Assembly (NCBI RefSeq): GCF_006402735.1
Contig: NZ_CP017174.1
Coordinates: 4,281,001-4,345,000, forward strand
Source: Myxococcus xanthus
Lineage (GTDB): Bacteria > Myxococcota > Myxococcia > Myxococcales > Myxococcaceae
Direction of reading: 5' to 3'
Length of the DNA: 64,000 nt
The notes beneath the pieces were generated by a model that ran no database searches, had not been told where the DNA came from, and saw nothing but the letters and a program-made list of their open reading frames with translations. This document shows positions 52,401 to 64,000 of this stretch, in pieces. Every line of letters begins with the position of its first letter. Positions within the stretch are counted from its first letter, which is position 1. The translations under genes and the position numbers were made by a program.

Positions 52401-55400
52401 GTCGCGGGGCATCACCACGGTGACGCTCACGCCTTCGTCCCTGTCGCAGTTGGAGCCGGAGGGCCTTCCCTTGCTGGAGACGGTCATCTCCGCCGGAGAA
52501 GCCTGCTCGCCGGAGTTGGCGCGGCGCTGGAAGCCGGGGCGGCGACTGCTCAACGGATATGGGCCCACGGAGGCGTCCGTCTGCGCGACGCTCTCCACCG
52601 AGCTGGACGTGGAGCGGCCGGACATCGGCCGGCCCATCGCGAACATGCGCGCGTACGTGCTGAATGGGCGGGGGCAACCCGTACCTCCGGGCGTGCCGGG
52701 CGAGCTGTACCTGGGCGGACCGGGCGTGGCGCGGGGTTATCTGGGGCGACCGGAGTTGACGGCGGAGCGCTTCGTCCCGGATGCATTCTCGGGAGAGGCG
52801 GGGACGCGGCTGTACCGCACGGGCGACCGGGTCCGCTTCCTCGCGGACGGGCGCCTGGAGTACCTGGGCCGCACCGACTTCCAGGTGAAGCTGCGCGGCT
52901 TCCGCATCGAACTGGGCGAAGTGGAGGCGGTGCTGCGCCAGTACCCCGACGTGCGTGACGCGGTGGCCCTCGTGCGCGAGGACACGCCGGGAGCGCGGAG
53001 GCTGGTGGGGTACGTCGTACAAGCCGCCGAACTGGACGCGTCGGCGCTGCGCTCGTTCATGAAGGAACGGTTGCCTGACCATCTGGTGCCCGCTGCCTTC
53101 GTCGCGCTGGACGCGCTTCCGCTGTCACCCAGCGGGAAGGTGGACCGGGCGGCGTTGCCGGCTCCAGACGCAGCGCGCGGAGGCAACGCAAAGGTGTACA
53201 CCGAGCCGCGCACCGAGGCGGAGAAGGCGTTGGCCGCGCTCTGGGCGCAGGTGCTGGGCGTGGAGCGCGTGGGCCTGCACGACAACTTCTTCGAGCTGGG
53301 CGGCGACTCCATCCTGGGCATCCAGATCGTCTCCCGAGCCAAGGCCCTGGGGCTGGAGCTGGAGCCGGCCATGCTCTTCGAGCGGCAGACGCTCGTGGAG
53401 CTGGCGGCCGCCGCGGGGACGGCGAAGGCAGGCACGGCGGAGCAGGGGCTGGTGGAGGGGCCCGTGCCGCTGACGCCCATGCAGCGCATCTTCTTCGACG
53501 AGTGGGCGTTGCCTCAGCCGCACCACTACAACCTGGCCGCGGTGCTGGAGGTGCGCCGCCCGGTGGATGCCGCGCTGTTGGAGGAGGCGTTGCGGACGCT
53601 GGTGTCGCACCACGATGCGCTCCGGCTGCGCTTCACGCGGGCACCGGAAGACTGGCGCCAGTCCGTCGCGGGCGTGCCCGAGCGAGTGCCCGTGAGGCGC
53701 GTGGACCTTTCTTCCGTGCCGGAGGCGGATCAGGGCGCCGCGTTGGAATCCGTGGGCGCGGAGGTTCACCAGAGCCTGGACCTGGGCGAGGGACTGCTGC
53801 TGCGCGCTGCCTTGTTCGAGCGGGGTGCGGGCCGTTCGTCCCGGCTGCTGCTGGTGGTGCACCACCTGGCGGTGGATGGTGTGTCGCTCCGTCCGCTGCT
53901 GGAGGACCTGGAGACGGCATACTCGCAGCTGGAGCGGGGGGCTCCGGTGTCGCTGCCGCCGAAGACGACGTCCTTCAAGGCGTGGGCGGAGCGGCTGGTA
54001 GCGCATGCTCGGACGGACGAGGTGGCGCGCGAGCTGCCGCTCTGGAAGGCCTCGCGTGACGTCCCCTCGCTCCCGGTGGACCTGTCAGGTGGCGACGACA
54101 CCGCGGGCTCGGAAGCACTGGTGACGGTGACGCTGGACATGGATGAAACGAAGGCGCTGGTGGGCGAGGTGCCCCTGGCGTACCGGGCGCGCGTCGACGA
54201 GGTGCTGCTCACGGCGGTGGCACGCGCGGTGTCCCGCTGGACGGGCAGCCGCAATGTGCGGCTGGAACTGGAGGGCCACGGGCGCGAGGCCCTCTTCGGT
54301 GACGTGGACCTGTCTCGCACCGTGGGGTGGTTCACCAGCACCTTCCCGCTGGAAGTGGAGTTGCCGGAGGCGGGCAGTCCAGGAGACGCGCTCAGGACGC
54401 TGCGGGATGCACGGCGGCGGTTGCCGGTGAATGGCATGGGCTATGGATTGCTGCGCTACCTGCGCGAAGACACGGCCCAGACGCTGCGCGCCTCGTCGCG
54501 CGCGGAGGTGGGGTTCAACTACCTGGGGCAGCTCGACGCGGCGGCTCGGGGGGCGGAGCGCTTCGCCCTCACGGAGGAGCCGAGCGGCGCGTGGCATGGC
54601 GCGGGAGGCCGCCGGCCGCACCGTCTCGAGGTGAATGCCGTGGTGAGCGAGGGCCGGCTGAAGGTGGCCTGGGCCTACAGCACGCGCGTCCACCAGCGGG
54701 CGACCATCGAAGTCTTGGCTGACGGCTTCCTGTCATCGCTGCGTGAGCTGATGGATGGCCGGAGTACGCCGGACGCGGCGCGCCGTTCGCCTGGGGACTT
54801 CCCGCTCGCGCGCCTCTCGTCCTCGTCCCTGGACCGCTTACTGCGGCAATTCCCGAACCTGGAGGACCTGTACCCGCTCACGTCGCTTCAGCAGGGCATG
54901 CTGTTCCATGTCGCGCTCGCGCCCCAAGGCTCGGGGGTCTTCCACGAGCAGTTGGCGTGGACGTCACGTGGGAAGGTGGATGTCGCCGCGCTGCGACGGG
55001 CGTGGGCGGTGGTCATCGCTCGCAACGCCGTTCTGCGAACGTCCTTCATCCACGAGGGACTGCCGGAGCCGCTCCAGGTGGTCCATGCCAAGGCGGACCT
55101 GCCCTGGACGGAGCACGACCTGCGTGGTGTTCCCGCCGAGGAGCAGCGCGCCCGGCTTGAGGCGCTGGTCCGTGAGGACCGTGCCCGTGGCTTCAACCTG
55201 GCGCCCGCGCCTCTGGCCCGGATGGAGGTGGTCCGCCTGGCCGAGCAGGAGTACCGCTTCCTCTGGAGCCACCACCATCTGGTGATGGACGGGTGGGGCG
55301 TGGGCGTGATGTTGAAGGAGGTCTTTGCCTGCTACGCGGCGCTGACGCAGGGGCGCGACGTTGCCTTGCCTCGTCCCGCGGCCTGGCGCGACTACATGGC

Positions 55401-56598
55401 CTGGTTGCAGCGGCAGGACCTGTCCCGTGCCGAGGCGTTCTGGCGCGAGGAGCTCGCGGGCTTCACCACGCCAACGCCGCTGCCTGGCGCTCGGGCCGCC
55501 GCGCCCGGGATGGAAGCCGCCGTCACGGGTGAGGAGATTCTGTGGCTCTCGGAAGAAGCCACGGCCGCGCTTCAGGCCTTCGCACGGCGCAACGCGGTGA
55601 CGCTCAACACGCTGACGCAGGGCGCGTGGGCGCTGCTCCTCGGGCGCTATGCGGGCCAAGAGGACGTCGTCTTCGGAGCCACCGTCTCCGGGCGTCCCGT
55701 GGACCTGCCGGACGCCGAGTCCATGGTGGGCCTGTTCATCAACTCGCTGCCCATCCGGGTGGGCCTGTCTTCCAACGCACTGGTGGTGCCCTGGCTGCAG
55801 AAGCTCCAGGCACGGCAGCTGGAGATGCGGAAGTACGAGCACAGTCCGCTGGTCCAGGTGAAGGGCTGGAGCGACATGCCTCGGGGCCTGCCGCTTTTCG
55901 AGAGCCTGCTCATCTTCGAGAACTATCCGCTCGACACCTCGCTGGGACAGGGCGTGCCGGGGCTGGAGGTGGTGGACGTGGAGAGCCATGAGCAGGGCAA
56001 CCACCCGCTCATTGCCTATGTGGTTCCCGGTGACAGGCTGCGCTTGAGCCTGGCCTACGCTCCCGAGCTGCATGGCTCGGACGTGGTTGCCGAGTTGCTG
56101 GAGCACTGGCGCATCCTGCTGGAGGCCCTGGCCTCTGGCGTGGAGCGGCTCGCCGGCGTGACGGTGCCGGGGGACGCCGAGCGGCTTCAGGCCATGGCCA
56201 TGGCGCGGGTGGCCCCCGCTGGCCACGCCGCGGAGTACGTCGCCCCTGCGACGCCGGAGGAACTGGCGCTGGCGGGGATCTGGACGGAGCTGCTCGGCCG
56301 GCCGCGCATTGGCGCCCGGGACGACTTCTTCGCTCTGGGCGGACACGCCGGGATGGCCGCGCGGATTGTGGCGCGCGTGCGTGAAGCGTTGGGCGTGGAG
56401 CTGCCGCTGACGGCGGTCTTCGAATCGCCCACGCTCGCGGGCATGGCGGAAGTGGTGTCCCGGATGGCGGGCTCGATGAAGCGGCTCGCGGATGATGCCA
56501 TCGCACCGGCGTCGAAGTCGCTGGACCCGGCCGCATTGGATCAACTGTCGGACGAGGAACTGGACGCGCTGTTGGACGCGACCGAGGCGGAGGGCTGA
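43453..56598 (+). CDS. NRPS 2 (PKS-NRPS hybrid): KS-AT-ACP / C-A*(MOx) / C-A-PCP-E / C-PCP*
   Basis: A 4381-residue hybrid. The PKS module has a KS (Cys codon 44002 in TACSTGL), a malonyl AT ([15 protein letters not shown]) and an ACP (Ser codon 46315) without KR, so it adds a beta-keto two-carbon unit. Next come a C domain with HHIASDT instead of HHxxxDG, a ruined A domain with an intact MOx, and no PCP. Then C (50310-51640), A (51700-53160; DALTIAGVC, aromatic Phe/Tyr-like), PCP (GGDSI) and an epimerase (HHLAVDG). The last part is a DCL-type C (HHLVMDG) followed, without an A domain, by a PCP whose attachment Ser is Ala (GGHAG). The C-terminal tail [15 protein letters not shown] looks like a short docking motif. 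NRPS3 starts 3 bases after the stop. Confidence 0.95.
47940..50200 (+). other. Degenerate A domain retained as a scaffold for MOx domain 2
   Basis: The N-terminal A portion keeps a recognisable start ([21 protein letters not shown]). The A3 ATP loop reads [15 protein letters not shown] instead of YTSGSTGxPKG. The A4 Asp motif and the A5 YGPTE are gone, A7 YRTGD has become FVTGQ, and A8-A10 and the PCP are missing. The MOx insert (about 48650-49690) is intact and close to MOx 1: [44 protein letters not shown]. The unit cannot activate an amino acid, so it should act on an intermediate held by a neighbouring carrier, most simply the preceding ACP. Confidence 0.85.
56230..56460 (+). other. Carrier protein domain lacking the phosphopantetheine Ser
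   Basis: The domain reads [17 protein letters not shown] where its relatives read [12 protein letters not shown]. The Ser position is Ala (codon 56347-56349) and the following Leu is Gly. Without Ser it cannot be primed. It directly follows a C domain with no A domain between them. Confidence 0.88.
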
Positions 56599-56601
56599 GC
56601 C

Positions 56602-59600
56602 ATGGGAAATGAGACGGACAAGAAGCCCACGCTCACGCGCGAGGAGAAGCTCGCGCTGCTCGCGAAGCGGTTGGAGAAGAAGCCCCGGCCCGCGCTTCCG
56701 CTGACGTTCTCTCAGCAGCGGATGTGGTCCCTGGAACAGCGCTCACCCGGACTGCCTGCCCACCACCTGCCGCTGATCCTGGAGCTGTCTGGCCGGCTGG
56801 ACGTAGCCGTGCTGGAACGGAGCTTCCAGGAAGTGGCGCGGCGCCACGAGTCACTGCGCACGCACTTCGGCGAGGTCTCCGGCACACCGGTGCAGTTCGT
56901 CGAACCCCAGGCACGCCCGCCGTTCACGGTGGAAGGACTGGAAGACGTCCCAGAGGCGGTGCGTGAAGCCGCCGTGCACCAGCGCATCCAGCAGGAGCTG
57001 GAGACACCATTCGACCTGTCCCGCGGCCCGCTGGCTCGCGGGGTGTTGCTGCGCGTGGCTCCGGAACGCCATGTGCTCCTGGTGGTGGTGCACCACCTCA
57101 TCTCCGACCCTGTGTCCATGGGCGTGCTCACCCAAGAGGTCGTGGCGCTCTGTGACGCCTTCGCCCAGGGCCTGCCGTCGCCGCTGCCTGTGTTGCCGCT
57201 CCAATATGGGGATTACGCGTCCTGGCAGCGAGGGAAGCTTCGCGGTGACGCGCTCGACGCGCACGTGGAGTTCTGGCGCAAGCGTTTGGAGGGCGCGCCG
57301 CATGAATTGGAGTTGCCCACGGACCGCCCGCGGCGCTCCGCGACCGGACGGGCAGCTCAGCGGAGGGCCTTGTTGCCCGTGTCATGGGTGGAACGCCTCG
57401 AGTCGCTGGCGCAGGCCGAAGGCGCCACGTTGTTCATGGCCGTGCTGGCGGGGCTCCAGGTCCTGCTTTCACGCTACGCCGGGCAGAAGGACCTGCTCAT
57501 TGGCGCCTCGTACACGAACCGGGGCCGGCAGGAGACGAAAGGGCTCGTGGGCCTCTTCGTCGAGCCGCTGGTCCTGCGAGCGGACCTCTCCGGCCGGCCG
57601 GGCTACCGTGAGCTGCTGAGCCGCGCGAAGGCGGATACGGTGGAGGCCTTCGCGAACGCGCATGTTCCTTTCGAACCGCTGCTGAGTGCACTGGGCGTGG
57701 CGCAGGACCCGACGCGCGCACCGATGTTCCAGGTGCTCTTCGGGGAAATCGACGCGCCGCCACCGCTTCGCGAGGTGCAAGGGCTCGACGTGCGCGTGCT
57801 CGACGCGGATGTGTCGCGCACCGACGTGGACCTGACCCTGATGATGTCCCGAGGCCCTGATGGCCTTGCGCTGACGGCCACGTACAACGCGGCGTTGTAC
57901 GACGCGGCCACCATCGAGGGACTGCTGGGCCATCTGGAGACGCTGCTCGACGCGGCGGTGGCGTCACCCGACCGGCCCGTCGAGACGCTGGCGATGCTCG
58001 CGGCCGAGGAGCGGCACCGGTTGCTGGTGACGTGGAACGGCGCGAACGAGCCCTTGCCTCCGGACGCCTGCGCCCATGCGCTGTTCGAAGCGCAGGTCGC
58101 GCGGACACCGGACGCCATCGCCGTGGTGTCCGGCGGTGAGTCCGTGACGTATCGCGAGCTGAACGCGCGGGCGAACCACGTGGCGGCACGCCTGCGCGCG
58201 CTCGGCGTGGGCCTGGAGTCCCGGGTGGCCGTGTGCGTGGAGCGCTCGGTCGAGTTGCTGGCGGCGTTGCTGGGTGTGCTCAAGGCGGGTGGCGCCTACG
58301 TGCCGCTGGACCCGGAGTACCCAGCGGAGCGCCTGGGCTACATGCTGGAGGACTGTGGTGCTCGCGTGGTCGTGGCACGGCAGCCGTACCGCGAGAAGCT
58401 GGGCGATGCACCGGGGCGGGTGTGGTTGGACGTGGCGTCACTCACGCCGGACGTAGAGGGGATGGCGTCCGAGCCGGCCGCCGTCGTTCCACCGGAAGCC
58501 GCGGCGTACGTGCTCTACACGTCGGGCTCCACGGGACGGCCGAAGGGCGTGGTGGTGCAACACCGCTCACTGGTGAGCTTCATTCGCGCGGAGTGGCAGG
58601 TCTGCCCGGTGGAGCCGGGCGACCGGGTGCTCCAGTTCGCGTCCATCAGCTGGGATACGAGCGCGGAGGAGATCTATCCGTGCCTCACTCGCGGCGGCAC
58701 GCTGGTGCTGCGCACGCCCGAGATGTTGGACGTCCCGGAGGTCTTCCTGGCCCGGTGTGAAGCGGCCGGCATCACCCAGCTGAACCTGCCCACGGCCTTC
58801 TGGCATGAAGTGACGGCGAGCCTGGATGAAGGCAAGGCGCGCCTGCCCTCGGGCTTGAAGTGGGTGGTTATCGGTGGCGAGCGCGCCGTCCCCGCGCGGG
58901 TGTCGCAGTGGCGGCAACGCGTGGGCCGCGCGGTGCCTCTGCTGAACACGTACGGCCTCACCGAAGTGACAGCGGTGGCCACGGCCGTGGACGTGACCAC
59001 CGACACCGAGGACTCCGGGCGCGAGGTGGCCATTGGCCGGCCGCTGACGAATGTCCGTATCTACGTCCTCGACGGGGAACTGGAGCCAGTGCCCGCGGGC
59101 GTGGTGGGCGAGATGTACGTCGGTGGCGAAGGTGTGGCGCGCGGATATCTCGGCCGGCCGGAGCTGACAGCGGAGCGGTTCGTTCCCGCGCTGCAAGGGG
59201 ACGGGGCGCGGCTGTACCGCACCGGCGACAAGGCGCGATGGCGGCGGGACGGCGTACTGGAGTACCTGGGCCGGGGTGACTCGCAGGTGAAGGTGCGCGG
59301 TCATCGCATCGAGCCCGGTGAGGTGGAGTCGGCGTTGCTCGGGCAACCGGGCGTGCGCGAGGCGCTGGTCGTGGTGCGCGAGGACGCACCGGGCGACAAG
59401 CGGCTGGTGGCCTACGTGGTGCCCCGCGATGGGCGCGAGCTGGCGGGCGGCGAGGTGCGCGCGGGCCTGGAGTCGCGCCTGCCGCGATTCATGGTGCCGC
59501 AGGCGGTGGTGGTGCTGGAGCGGCTTCCGCTGCTTCCAAACGGGAAGGTGGACCGCAAGGCGCTGCCCGTGCCGGAGGCCGTACGGGAGTCTCGAAAGGA

Positions 59601-62600
59601 GGCGCACGTCGCGCCTCGGACGCCCGTGGAGCAGATGCTCGCGGGCTTCTGGGCGGAGGTGCTGCGCCTGGAGACGGTGGGGCTGCACGACAACTTCTTC
59701 GAGGTGGGCGGCCACTCGCTGTTGGCCATGCAACTGGTCGCGCGGGTCCGTGAAGCCTTCCGGGTGGACCTGCCGCTGCGCGACGTCTTCGAGTCGGCCA
59801 CGGTGGCGACGCTCGCGGAGCGGATTTCCAGGGCGGTGGCGACCGCGGGCATTCCGGCGCCTCCGCTGAAGAGGATGGAGCGCGGCGGAACAGTCCCGCT
59901 GTCATTCGCGCAACAGCGCCTGTGGTTCCTGGCGCAGCTCGACCCGGCGAATACGTCCTACAACCTCTGGGCGCCTGTTCGTGTGACGGGGGTTTTGGAC
60001 GTCGGCGCCCTGGCACGGAGCTTCGAGGCGTTGGTTCGCCGGCATGAGGCGCTGCGCACCACGTTCCGCGCCGAATCTGGCTCTCCGGTGCAGGTCATCG
60101 CCGCGGATACTCAGGTGCCGCTGGAGGTGGTGGACCTGTCCGTGTTGCCAGAGGGCGAGCGCGAGGCCTCGGTGAAGGCACGGACCGAGGCGGAGGTGGG
60201 CCGTCCGTTCCAACTGGCGCAAGGGCCCTTGCTGCGTACGGTGCTGCTCAAGTTGTCCGAGCAGGAGCACGTGTTGGTGCTGGTGATGCACCACATCGTG
60301 TCGGACTACTGGTCCATGGGCATCCTCGTGCGGGAGGTGGCCGCGCTCTACGAGGCATTGTCCCAGGGGCGGCCGGAACATTTGCCCGAGCTGTCCGTGC
60401 AGTACGCGGACTTCGCGATGTGGCAGCGAGATTGGCTCAAGGGGCAGGTGCTGGAGTCGCAGCTCGCGTACTGGCGGAAGCAGCTTGCTGGGGCGCCGCG
60501 AGCGTTGGAACTCCCCACGGACAAACCGCGACCCGCGACGCAGACGTTCCGGGGCGCGAACCTTCAGGTCCTGTGGCAGAAGGCGCTGTGGCGTGAGGTG
60601 GAGTCGCTCGGCCGACGCGAGGGCGCGACGCCCTTCATGGTGTTGCTGGCCGCGTTCCAGACGGTGCTGTCGCGCTACTCGGGCCAGGACGACGTGAGCG
60701 TGGGGGCTCCCATCGCAGGGCGTTCGCACTCGGAGACGGAGGGGTTGATTGGGTTCTTCGTCAACACGCTGGTCCTGCGGTCGAAGCTGTCGCCCGCGCT
60801 GAGCTTCCGCGCGTTGCTGGGGCAGGTCCGCGAGGTGACCCTGGGCGCCTATGCGCACCAGGACGTGTCATTCGAGAAGCTGGTGGAGGAACTCCAGCCC
60901 GAGCGCGATCTGAGCCGTAGCCCGTTGTTCCAGGTGACGCTGACACTTCAGAACACCCCCGCCGCCGAAGTCCAGCTGAGGGGCATCACGCTCAAGGGAC
61001 TGGCGACGGAGGAGAAGACGTCGAAGTTCGATCTCTCCCTGGTGGTGGAGGAGGTGCCGAACGGCGTCGTGGCGATGGTCAACTACAACAGCGACCTGTT
61101 CGAGCCCGGGACGATGGACCGGATGCTCGGACATTTGAAGGTGCTGCTGGAGGCCGCCGTTACGGATCCGGAGAAGCGTCTGGCCGAACTGCCGTTGATG
61201 GGGAGTGAAGAGCGGCAGCGACTGGTGAAGGAATGGAGTGGGACGGCTTCTACGTACCCACGGGACGCCAGCCTGAGTGCCCTCTTCGAGGAGCAGGTGC
61301 GGCGGACGCCGGACGCGGTGGCGGTGGAGTACGAGGAGCAACGGCTGACGTACGCGGAGTTGAACCGGCGTGCCAACCAGCTGGCACACCACCTGAGGGG
61401 AATGGGCGTTGGGCCCGAGGTGCGGGTGGGGTTGTGTGTGGAGCGCTCACCGGAGCTGGTGGTGAGCGTGCTGGGCATCCTGAAAGCGGGGGGCGTGTAC
61501 GTGCCGCTGGATGCCAGCTACCCGCTGGAGCGTCTGGCATGGATGAAGGCGGAGGCCGGCGTCGCATTGCTGGTGGCGCAGGAGAAGCTGGCGGACGAGG
61601 TCGCGGCGGGCGGCGAGCTGGTGGTGTGCGTGGACACGGAGTGGGAGACGCAGATTGCCCTCCAGCCGGAAACCACGCCCAGTGCCAACGTGGGCGGTGG
61701 AAACCTGGCGTACGTGATGTTCACGTCGGGAAGCACGGGGAAGCCGAAGGGTGTGGCCGTGCCGCACCGAGCGGTGTCACGTCTGGTGCTGGAGACGGAC
61801 TTCGCTCAGTTCGGGCCTGAGGAGGTGTGGTTGCAACTGGCGCCCATCTCCTTCGACGCCTCGACGTTGGAGGTGTGGGGCGCGCTGCTGCACGGCGCGA
61901 AGCTGGTGGTGTACCCGGCGGGGACGCCGTCGCTGGAGGAGCTGGGCCGCAAGCTGGAGTCTTCTGGTGTGACGTCGTTGTGGCTGACGGCGGCGCTCTT
62001 CGAGCAGATGCAGGCACGCCAGCCGAAGGCGCTGGCCACGGTGAAACAGTTGCTGGCGGGTGGCGATGCCTTGCCGGTGTCTCGAGTGAAGGAGCGACTG
62101 GCGGCAGGTGGCCTGCTCATCAACGGGTACGGCCCGACGGAGAATACGACGTTCTCCAGCACGTACCGGATGGAGAGGCCGGAGGAAGTAGGTGCCTCGG
62201 TGTCCATCGGCCGGCCGGTGAAGAACACGGTGGCCTATGTGCTGGACGCGGGGATGCGTCCGGTGCCGGTGGGGGGGCCGGGCGAGCTGTACGTGGGCGG
62301 AGACGGGCTGGCAGTGGGGTACGTGGGGCGCCCGGAGCTGACGGCGGAGCGCTTCGTACCGAGTCCATTTGGTGAGGGAGAGCGGCTGTACCGCACGGGG
62401 GACGTGGTGCGGTGGCTGAGCAACGGGACGCTGGAGTTCCTGGGCCGAGCGGACACGCAGGTGAAGGTGCGTGGCTATCGGATTGAGCTGGGCGAAGTGG
62501 AAGCGGCGCTGGCCCAGCACGGTGGCGTCAACGAAGCCGTGGTGGTGGCACGCGAGGATGGGAACGAAGGCAAGCGGTTGGTGGCCTACGTGACAGCGCA

Positions 62601-64000
62601 GGAAGGTGCCTCGCTGGATGCGGGTGCACTGAGAAGCCACGTGAAGCAACGGCTGCCGGAGTACATGGTGCCGTCGGTGTATGTGGTGCTGGAGTCGTTG
62701 CCGCTGACGCCCAACGGCAAGGTGGACCGCAAGGCGCTGCCCGCACCGGATGCACAGGGTCCGAAGACGGCGCACTTTGAAGCGCCCCGCACGGCGACTG
62801 AGCAGAAGCTGGCGTCCATCTTCGCCGAGGTGCTCAACGTCGAGCGTGTCGGACTCGACGGAGATTTCTTCGAGCTGGGCGGACACTCGCTGCTGGCCAC
62901 CCAGTTGGTGTCACGCGTCCGCGAGTCTTTCCAGGTGGAACTCCCCCTGCGGGACGTCTTCGAATCGCCGACGGTGGAGAAGCTCGCTCTTCGGCTGGAG
63001 GAACCGCAGGCGGGGGCTTCAGCCCTTCACGCACCGCCCCTGAAGCGGATCCCTCGGTTGGGGGCACTGCCGCTGTCGTTCGCTCAGCAGCGACTGTGGT
63101 TCCTCGAACAGCTGGAGCCAGGGAGTCCCGTCTACAACATCCCCTTGGCCATCCGGCTTTCGGGCGCACTGCGGGTCGATGCACTGGAGCGCGCGCTTCG
63201 TGAGTTGGTGCGGCGCCACGAAGTCCTGCGAACGACGTTCCGCACCGAGGGCGGGGCGCCCGTACAGGTTGTCTCCCAGCAGGCGGTGAACGCACTGCCG
63301 GTGGCGGACCTGTCGTCGCTCTCGTCCGAGGCGGCCGAGGCGGAGGTCCATCAGCTGCTGCGTGAGGAGTCCCTCCGCGGATTCGACCTCGCCAGTGGGC
63401 CGTTGCTGCGCACACGATTGCTGAGGCGCTCCGAGGCGGAGCATGTGCTTCTGGCGAACATGCACCACATCGTCTCGGACGGGTGGTCCATGGGCGTCAT
63501 CGTCCGGGAACTCGCGGCGCTCTACGGGGCCTTCCGCGAAGGACAGCCGTCGCCGCTGCCTGAACTGGACGTGCAATACGGTGACTTCTCCGCGTGGCAG
63601 CGCGCCTGGCTGGAGAGTGGCGCGCTTCAGCGGCAACTGGACTGGTGGCGTCAACAGCTCGAAGGGGCCCCTCACGTCCTCTCGATTCCCACGGACAGGC
63701 CGCTGCCCGCGGTTCAGACTTTCCGAGGCGCGAATCTCCGGGTGAGCATCCCACCGGCGTTGACCTCAGGCGTGAAGGCACTGGCGCAGCGACATGGTGC
63801 AACGCCGTTCATGGTGCTGCTGGCGAGCTTCCAGGCGTTGCTGGCCCGGTACTCGGGGCAGGACGACCTGGTGGTGGGAACGCCCGTCGCCGGACGTAAC
63901 CGCGCGGAGACAGAAGGGCTCATCGGCTTTTTCGTCAACACCCTGGCGCTGCGGGCACGTCCGTCCGCCGATAAGCCGTTCCTCACGTTGCTTCGCGAGG
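56602..64000 (+). CDS. NRPS 3, 3'-truncated: C-A-PCP / C-A-PCP / C...
   Basis: The frame opens with ATG 56602, three bases after the NRPS2 stop, with GGAGG upstream, and stays open to the window end (about 2466 codons). A charged N-terminal helix ([17 protein letters not shown]) probably docks to NRPS2. Module 1: C (HHLISDP, about 57091), A (58060-59560; [11 protein letters not shown]; specificity residues DTENVGTAV, no confident assignment, Glu at the third position hints at a basic or polar substrate), PCP (GGHSL). Module 2: C (HHIVSDY, about 60292), A (61260-62750; DALWLGGTF, valine-like), PCP (GGHSL). A third C (from about 63055; HHIVSDG) is cut by the window edge. No thioesterase or reductase is visible yet. 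Confidence 0.94.
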   Translation, partial: MGNETDKKPTLTREEKLALLAKRLEKKPRPALPLTFSQQRMWSLEQRSPGLPAHHLPLILELSGRLDVAVLERSFQEVARRHESLRTHFGEVSGTPVQFVEPQARPPFTVEGLEDVPEAVREAAVHQRIQQELETPFDLSRGPLARGVLLRVAPERHVLLVVVHHLISDPVSMGVLTQEVVALCDAFAQGLPSPLPVLPLQYGDYASWQRGKLRGDALDAHVEFWRKRLEGAPHELELPTDRPRRSATGRAAQRRALLPVSWVERLESLAQAEGATLFMAVLAGLQVLLSRYAGQKDLLIGASYTNRGRQETKGLVGLFVEPLVLRADLSGRPGYRELLSRAKADTVEAFANAHVPFEPLLSALGVAQDPTRAPMFQVLFGEIDAPPPLREVQGLDVRVLDADVSRTDVDLTLMMSRGPDGLALTATYNAALYDAATIEGLLGHLETLLDAAVASPDRPVETLAMLAAEERHRLLVTWNGANEPLPPDACAHALFEAQVARTPDAIAVVSGGESVTYRELNARANHVAARLRALGVGLESRVAVCVERSVELLAALLGVLKAGGAYVPLDPEYPAERLGYMLEDCGARVVVARQPYREKLGDAPGRVWLDVASLTPDVEGMASEPAAVVPPEAAAYVLYTSGSTGRPKGVVVQHRSLVSFIRAEWQVCPVEPGDRVLQFASISWDTSAEEIYPCLTRGGTLVLRTPEMLDVPEVFLARCEAAGITQLNLPTAFWHEVTASLDEGKARLPSGLKWVVIGGERAVPARVSQWRQRVGRAVPLLNTYGLTEVTAVATAVDVTTDTEDSGREVAIGRPLTNVRIYVLDGELEPVPAGVVGEMYVGGEGVARGYLGRPELTAERFVPALQGDGARLYRTGDKARWRRDGVLEYLGRGDSQVKVRGHRIEPGEVESALLGQPGVREALVVVREDAPGDKRLVAYVVPRDGRELAGGEVRAGLESRLPRFMVPQAVVVLERLPLLPNGKVDRKALPVPEAVRESRKEAHVAPRTPVEQMLAGFWAEVLRLETVGLHDNFFEVGGHSLLAMQLVARVREAFRVDLPLRDVFESATVATLAERISRAVATAGIPAPPLKRMERGGTVPLSFAQQRLWFLAQLDPANTSYNLWAPVRVTGVLDVGALARSFEALVRRHEALRTTFRAESGSPVQVIAADTQVPLEVVDLSVLPEGEREASVKARTEAEVGRPFQLAQGPLLRTVLLKLSEQEHVLVLVMHHIVSDYWSMGILVREVAALYEALSQGRPEHLPELSVQYADFAMWQRDWLKGQVLESQLAYWRKQLAGAPRALELPTDKPRPATQTFRGANLQVLWQKALWREVESLGRREGATPFMVLLAAFQTVLSRYSGQDDVSVGAPIAGRSHSETEGLIGFFVNTLVLRSKLSPALSFRALLGQVREVTLGAYAHQDVSFEKLVEELQPERDLSRSPLFQVTLTLQNTPAAEVQLRGITLKGLATEEKTSKFDLSLVVEEVPNGVVAMVNYNSDLFEPGTMDRMLGHLKVLLEAAVTDPEKRLAELPLMGSEERQRLVKEWSGTASTYPRDASLSALFEEQVRRTPDAVAVEYEEQRLTYAELNRRANQLAHHLRGMGVGPEVRVGLCVERSPELVVSVLGILKAGGVYVPLDASYPLERLAWMKAEAGVALLVAQEKLADEVAAGGELVVCVDTEWETQIALQPETTPSANVGGGNLAYVMFTSGSTGKPKGVAVPHRAVSRLVLETDFAQFGPEEVWLQLAPISFDASTLEVWGALLHGAKLVVYPAGTPSLEELGRKLESSGVTSLWLTAALFEQMQARQPKALATVKQLLAGGDALPVSRVKERLAAGGLLINGYGPTENTTFSSTYRMERPEEVGASVSIGRPVKNTVAYVLDAGMRPVPVGGPGELYVGGDGLAVGYVGRPELTAERFVPSPFGEGERLYRTGDVVRWLSNGTLEFLGRADTQVKVRGYRIELGEVEAALAQHGGVNEAVVVAREDGNEGKRLVAYVTAQEGASLDAGALRSHVKQRLPEYMVPSVYVVLESLPLTPNGKVDRKALPAPDAQGPKTAHFEAPRTATEQKLASIFAEVLNVERVGLDGDFFELGGHSLLATQLVSRVRESFQVELPLRDVFESPTVEKLALRLEEPQAGASALHAPPLKRIPRLGALPLSFAQQRLWFLEQLEPGSPVYNIPLAIRLSGALRVDALERALRELVRRHEVLRTTFRTEGGAPVQVVSQQAVNALPVADLSSLSSEAAEAEVHQLLREESLRGFDLASGPLLRTRLLRRSEAEHVLLANMHHIVSDGWSMGVIVRELAALYGAFREGQPSPLPELDVQYGDFSAWQRAWLESGALQRQLDWWRQQLEGAPHVLSIPTDRPLPAVQTFRGANLRVSIPPALTSGVKALAQRHGATPFMVLLASFQALLARYSGQDDLVVGTPVAGRNRAETEGLIGFFVNTLALRARPSADKPFLTLLRE

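Overview
The window is high-GC DNA (roughly two-thirds G+C by eye, strong G/C bias at third codon positions). It is filled with modular biosynthetic genes of myxobacterial character: type I PKS modules, giant NRPSs with luciferase-like monooxygenase (MOx) insertions in adenylation domains, and an N-terminal fatty acyl-AMP ligase (FAAL). It most resembles a Myxococcus/Corallococcus-type genome. That assignment rests on gene style alone. No rRNA, tRNA, CRISPR array or insertion sequence was seen.

Layout. (1) 3-6018, + strand: the 3' part of a PKS (AT-KR-ACP) followed by a one-module PKS (KS-AT-ACP). A hairpin follows the last stop. (2) 6266-8222, - strand: a glutathione S-transferase-like gene followed by a FemAB/GNAT-fold acyltransferase-like gene. 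(3) 8294-12125, + strand, divergent from block 2: a LanB-like protein with only the glutamylation-type domain, then a circularly permuted ATP-grasp ligase. (4) 26232-12141, - strand: a possible small peptide ORF, a second ATP-grasp paralogue, a stand-alone luciferase-like monooxygenase, PKS KS-AT-KR-ACP, PKS KS-AT-ACP, a GT4 glycosyltransferase, a type II thioesterase, a muconolactone-isomerase-like protein and a JmjC/cupin hydroxylase. (5) 26307-64000, + strand: three consecutive NRPS genes. The third runs off the end of the window.

Assembly line in block 5. NRPS1 reads FAAL-ACP / C-A(Gly, MOx)-PCP / C-A(Ser)-PCP-E / C-A(Ile-like)-PCP / C-A(Val)-PCP. NRPS2 reads KS-AT(malonyl)-ACP / C-A(degenerate, MOx, no PCP) / C-A(aromatic-like)-PCP-E / C-PCP(Ser to Ala, no A domain). 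NRPS3 reads C-A-PCP / C-A(Val-like)-PCP / C... The predicted product is an N-acyl lipopeptide containing an oxidised glycine, D-Ser, Ile and a Val-derived unit extended by one malonate and then oxidised by the second MOx domain, followed by a D-aromatic residue and at least two more residues. No terminal thioesterase lies in the window. Amino acids are inferred from specificity residues read by eye.

Accessory logic. Blocks 1 and 4 carry paralogous PKS pairs, and blocks 3 and 4 carry paralogous ATP-grasp ligases, so the two arms look like products of duplication. The LanB-like protein, the two ATP-grasp proteins and the FemAB-like protein all belong to fold families that can join amino acids to acceptors. 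This is unusual beside a PKS/NRPS. Blocks 1-4 could make or tailor a separate glycosylated polyketide, or they could tailor the lipopeptide. The sequence alone does not decide.
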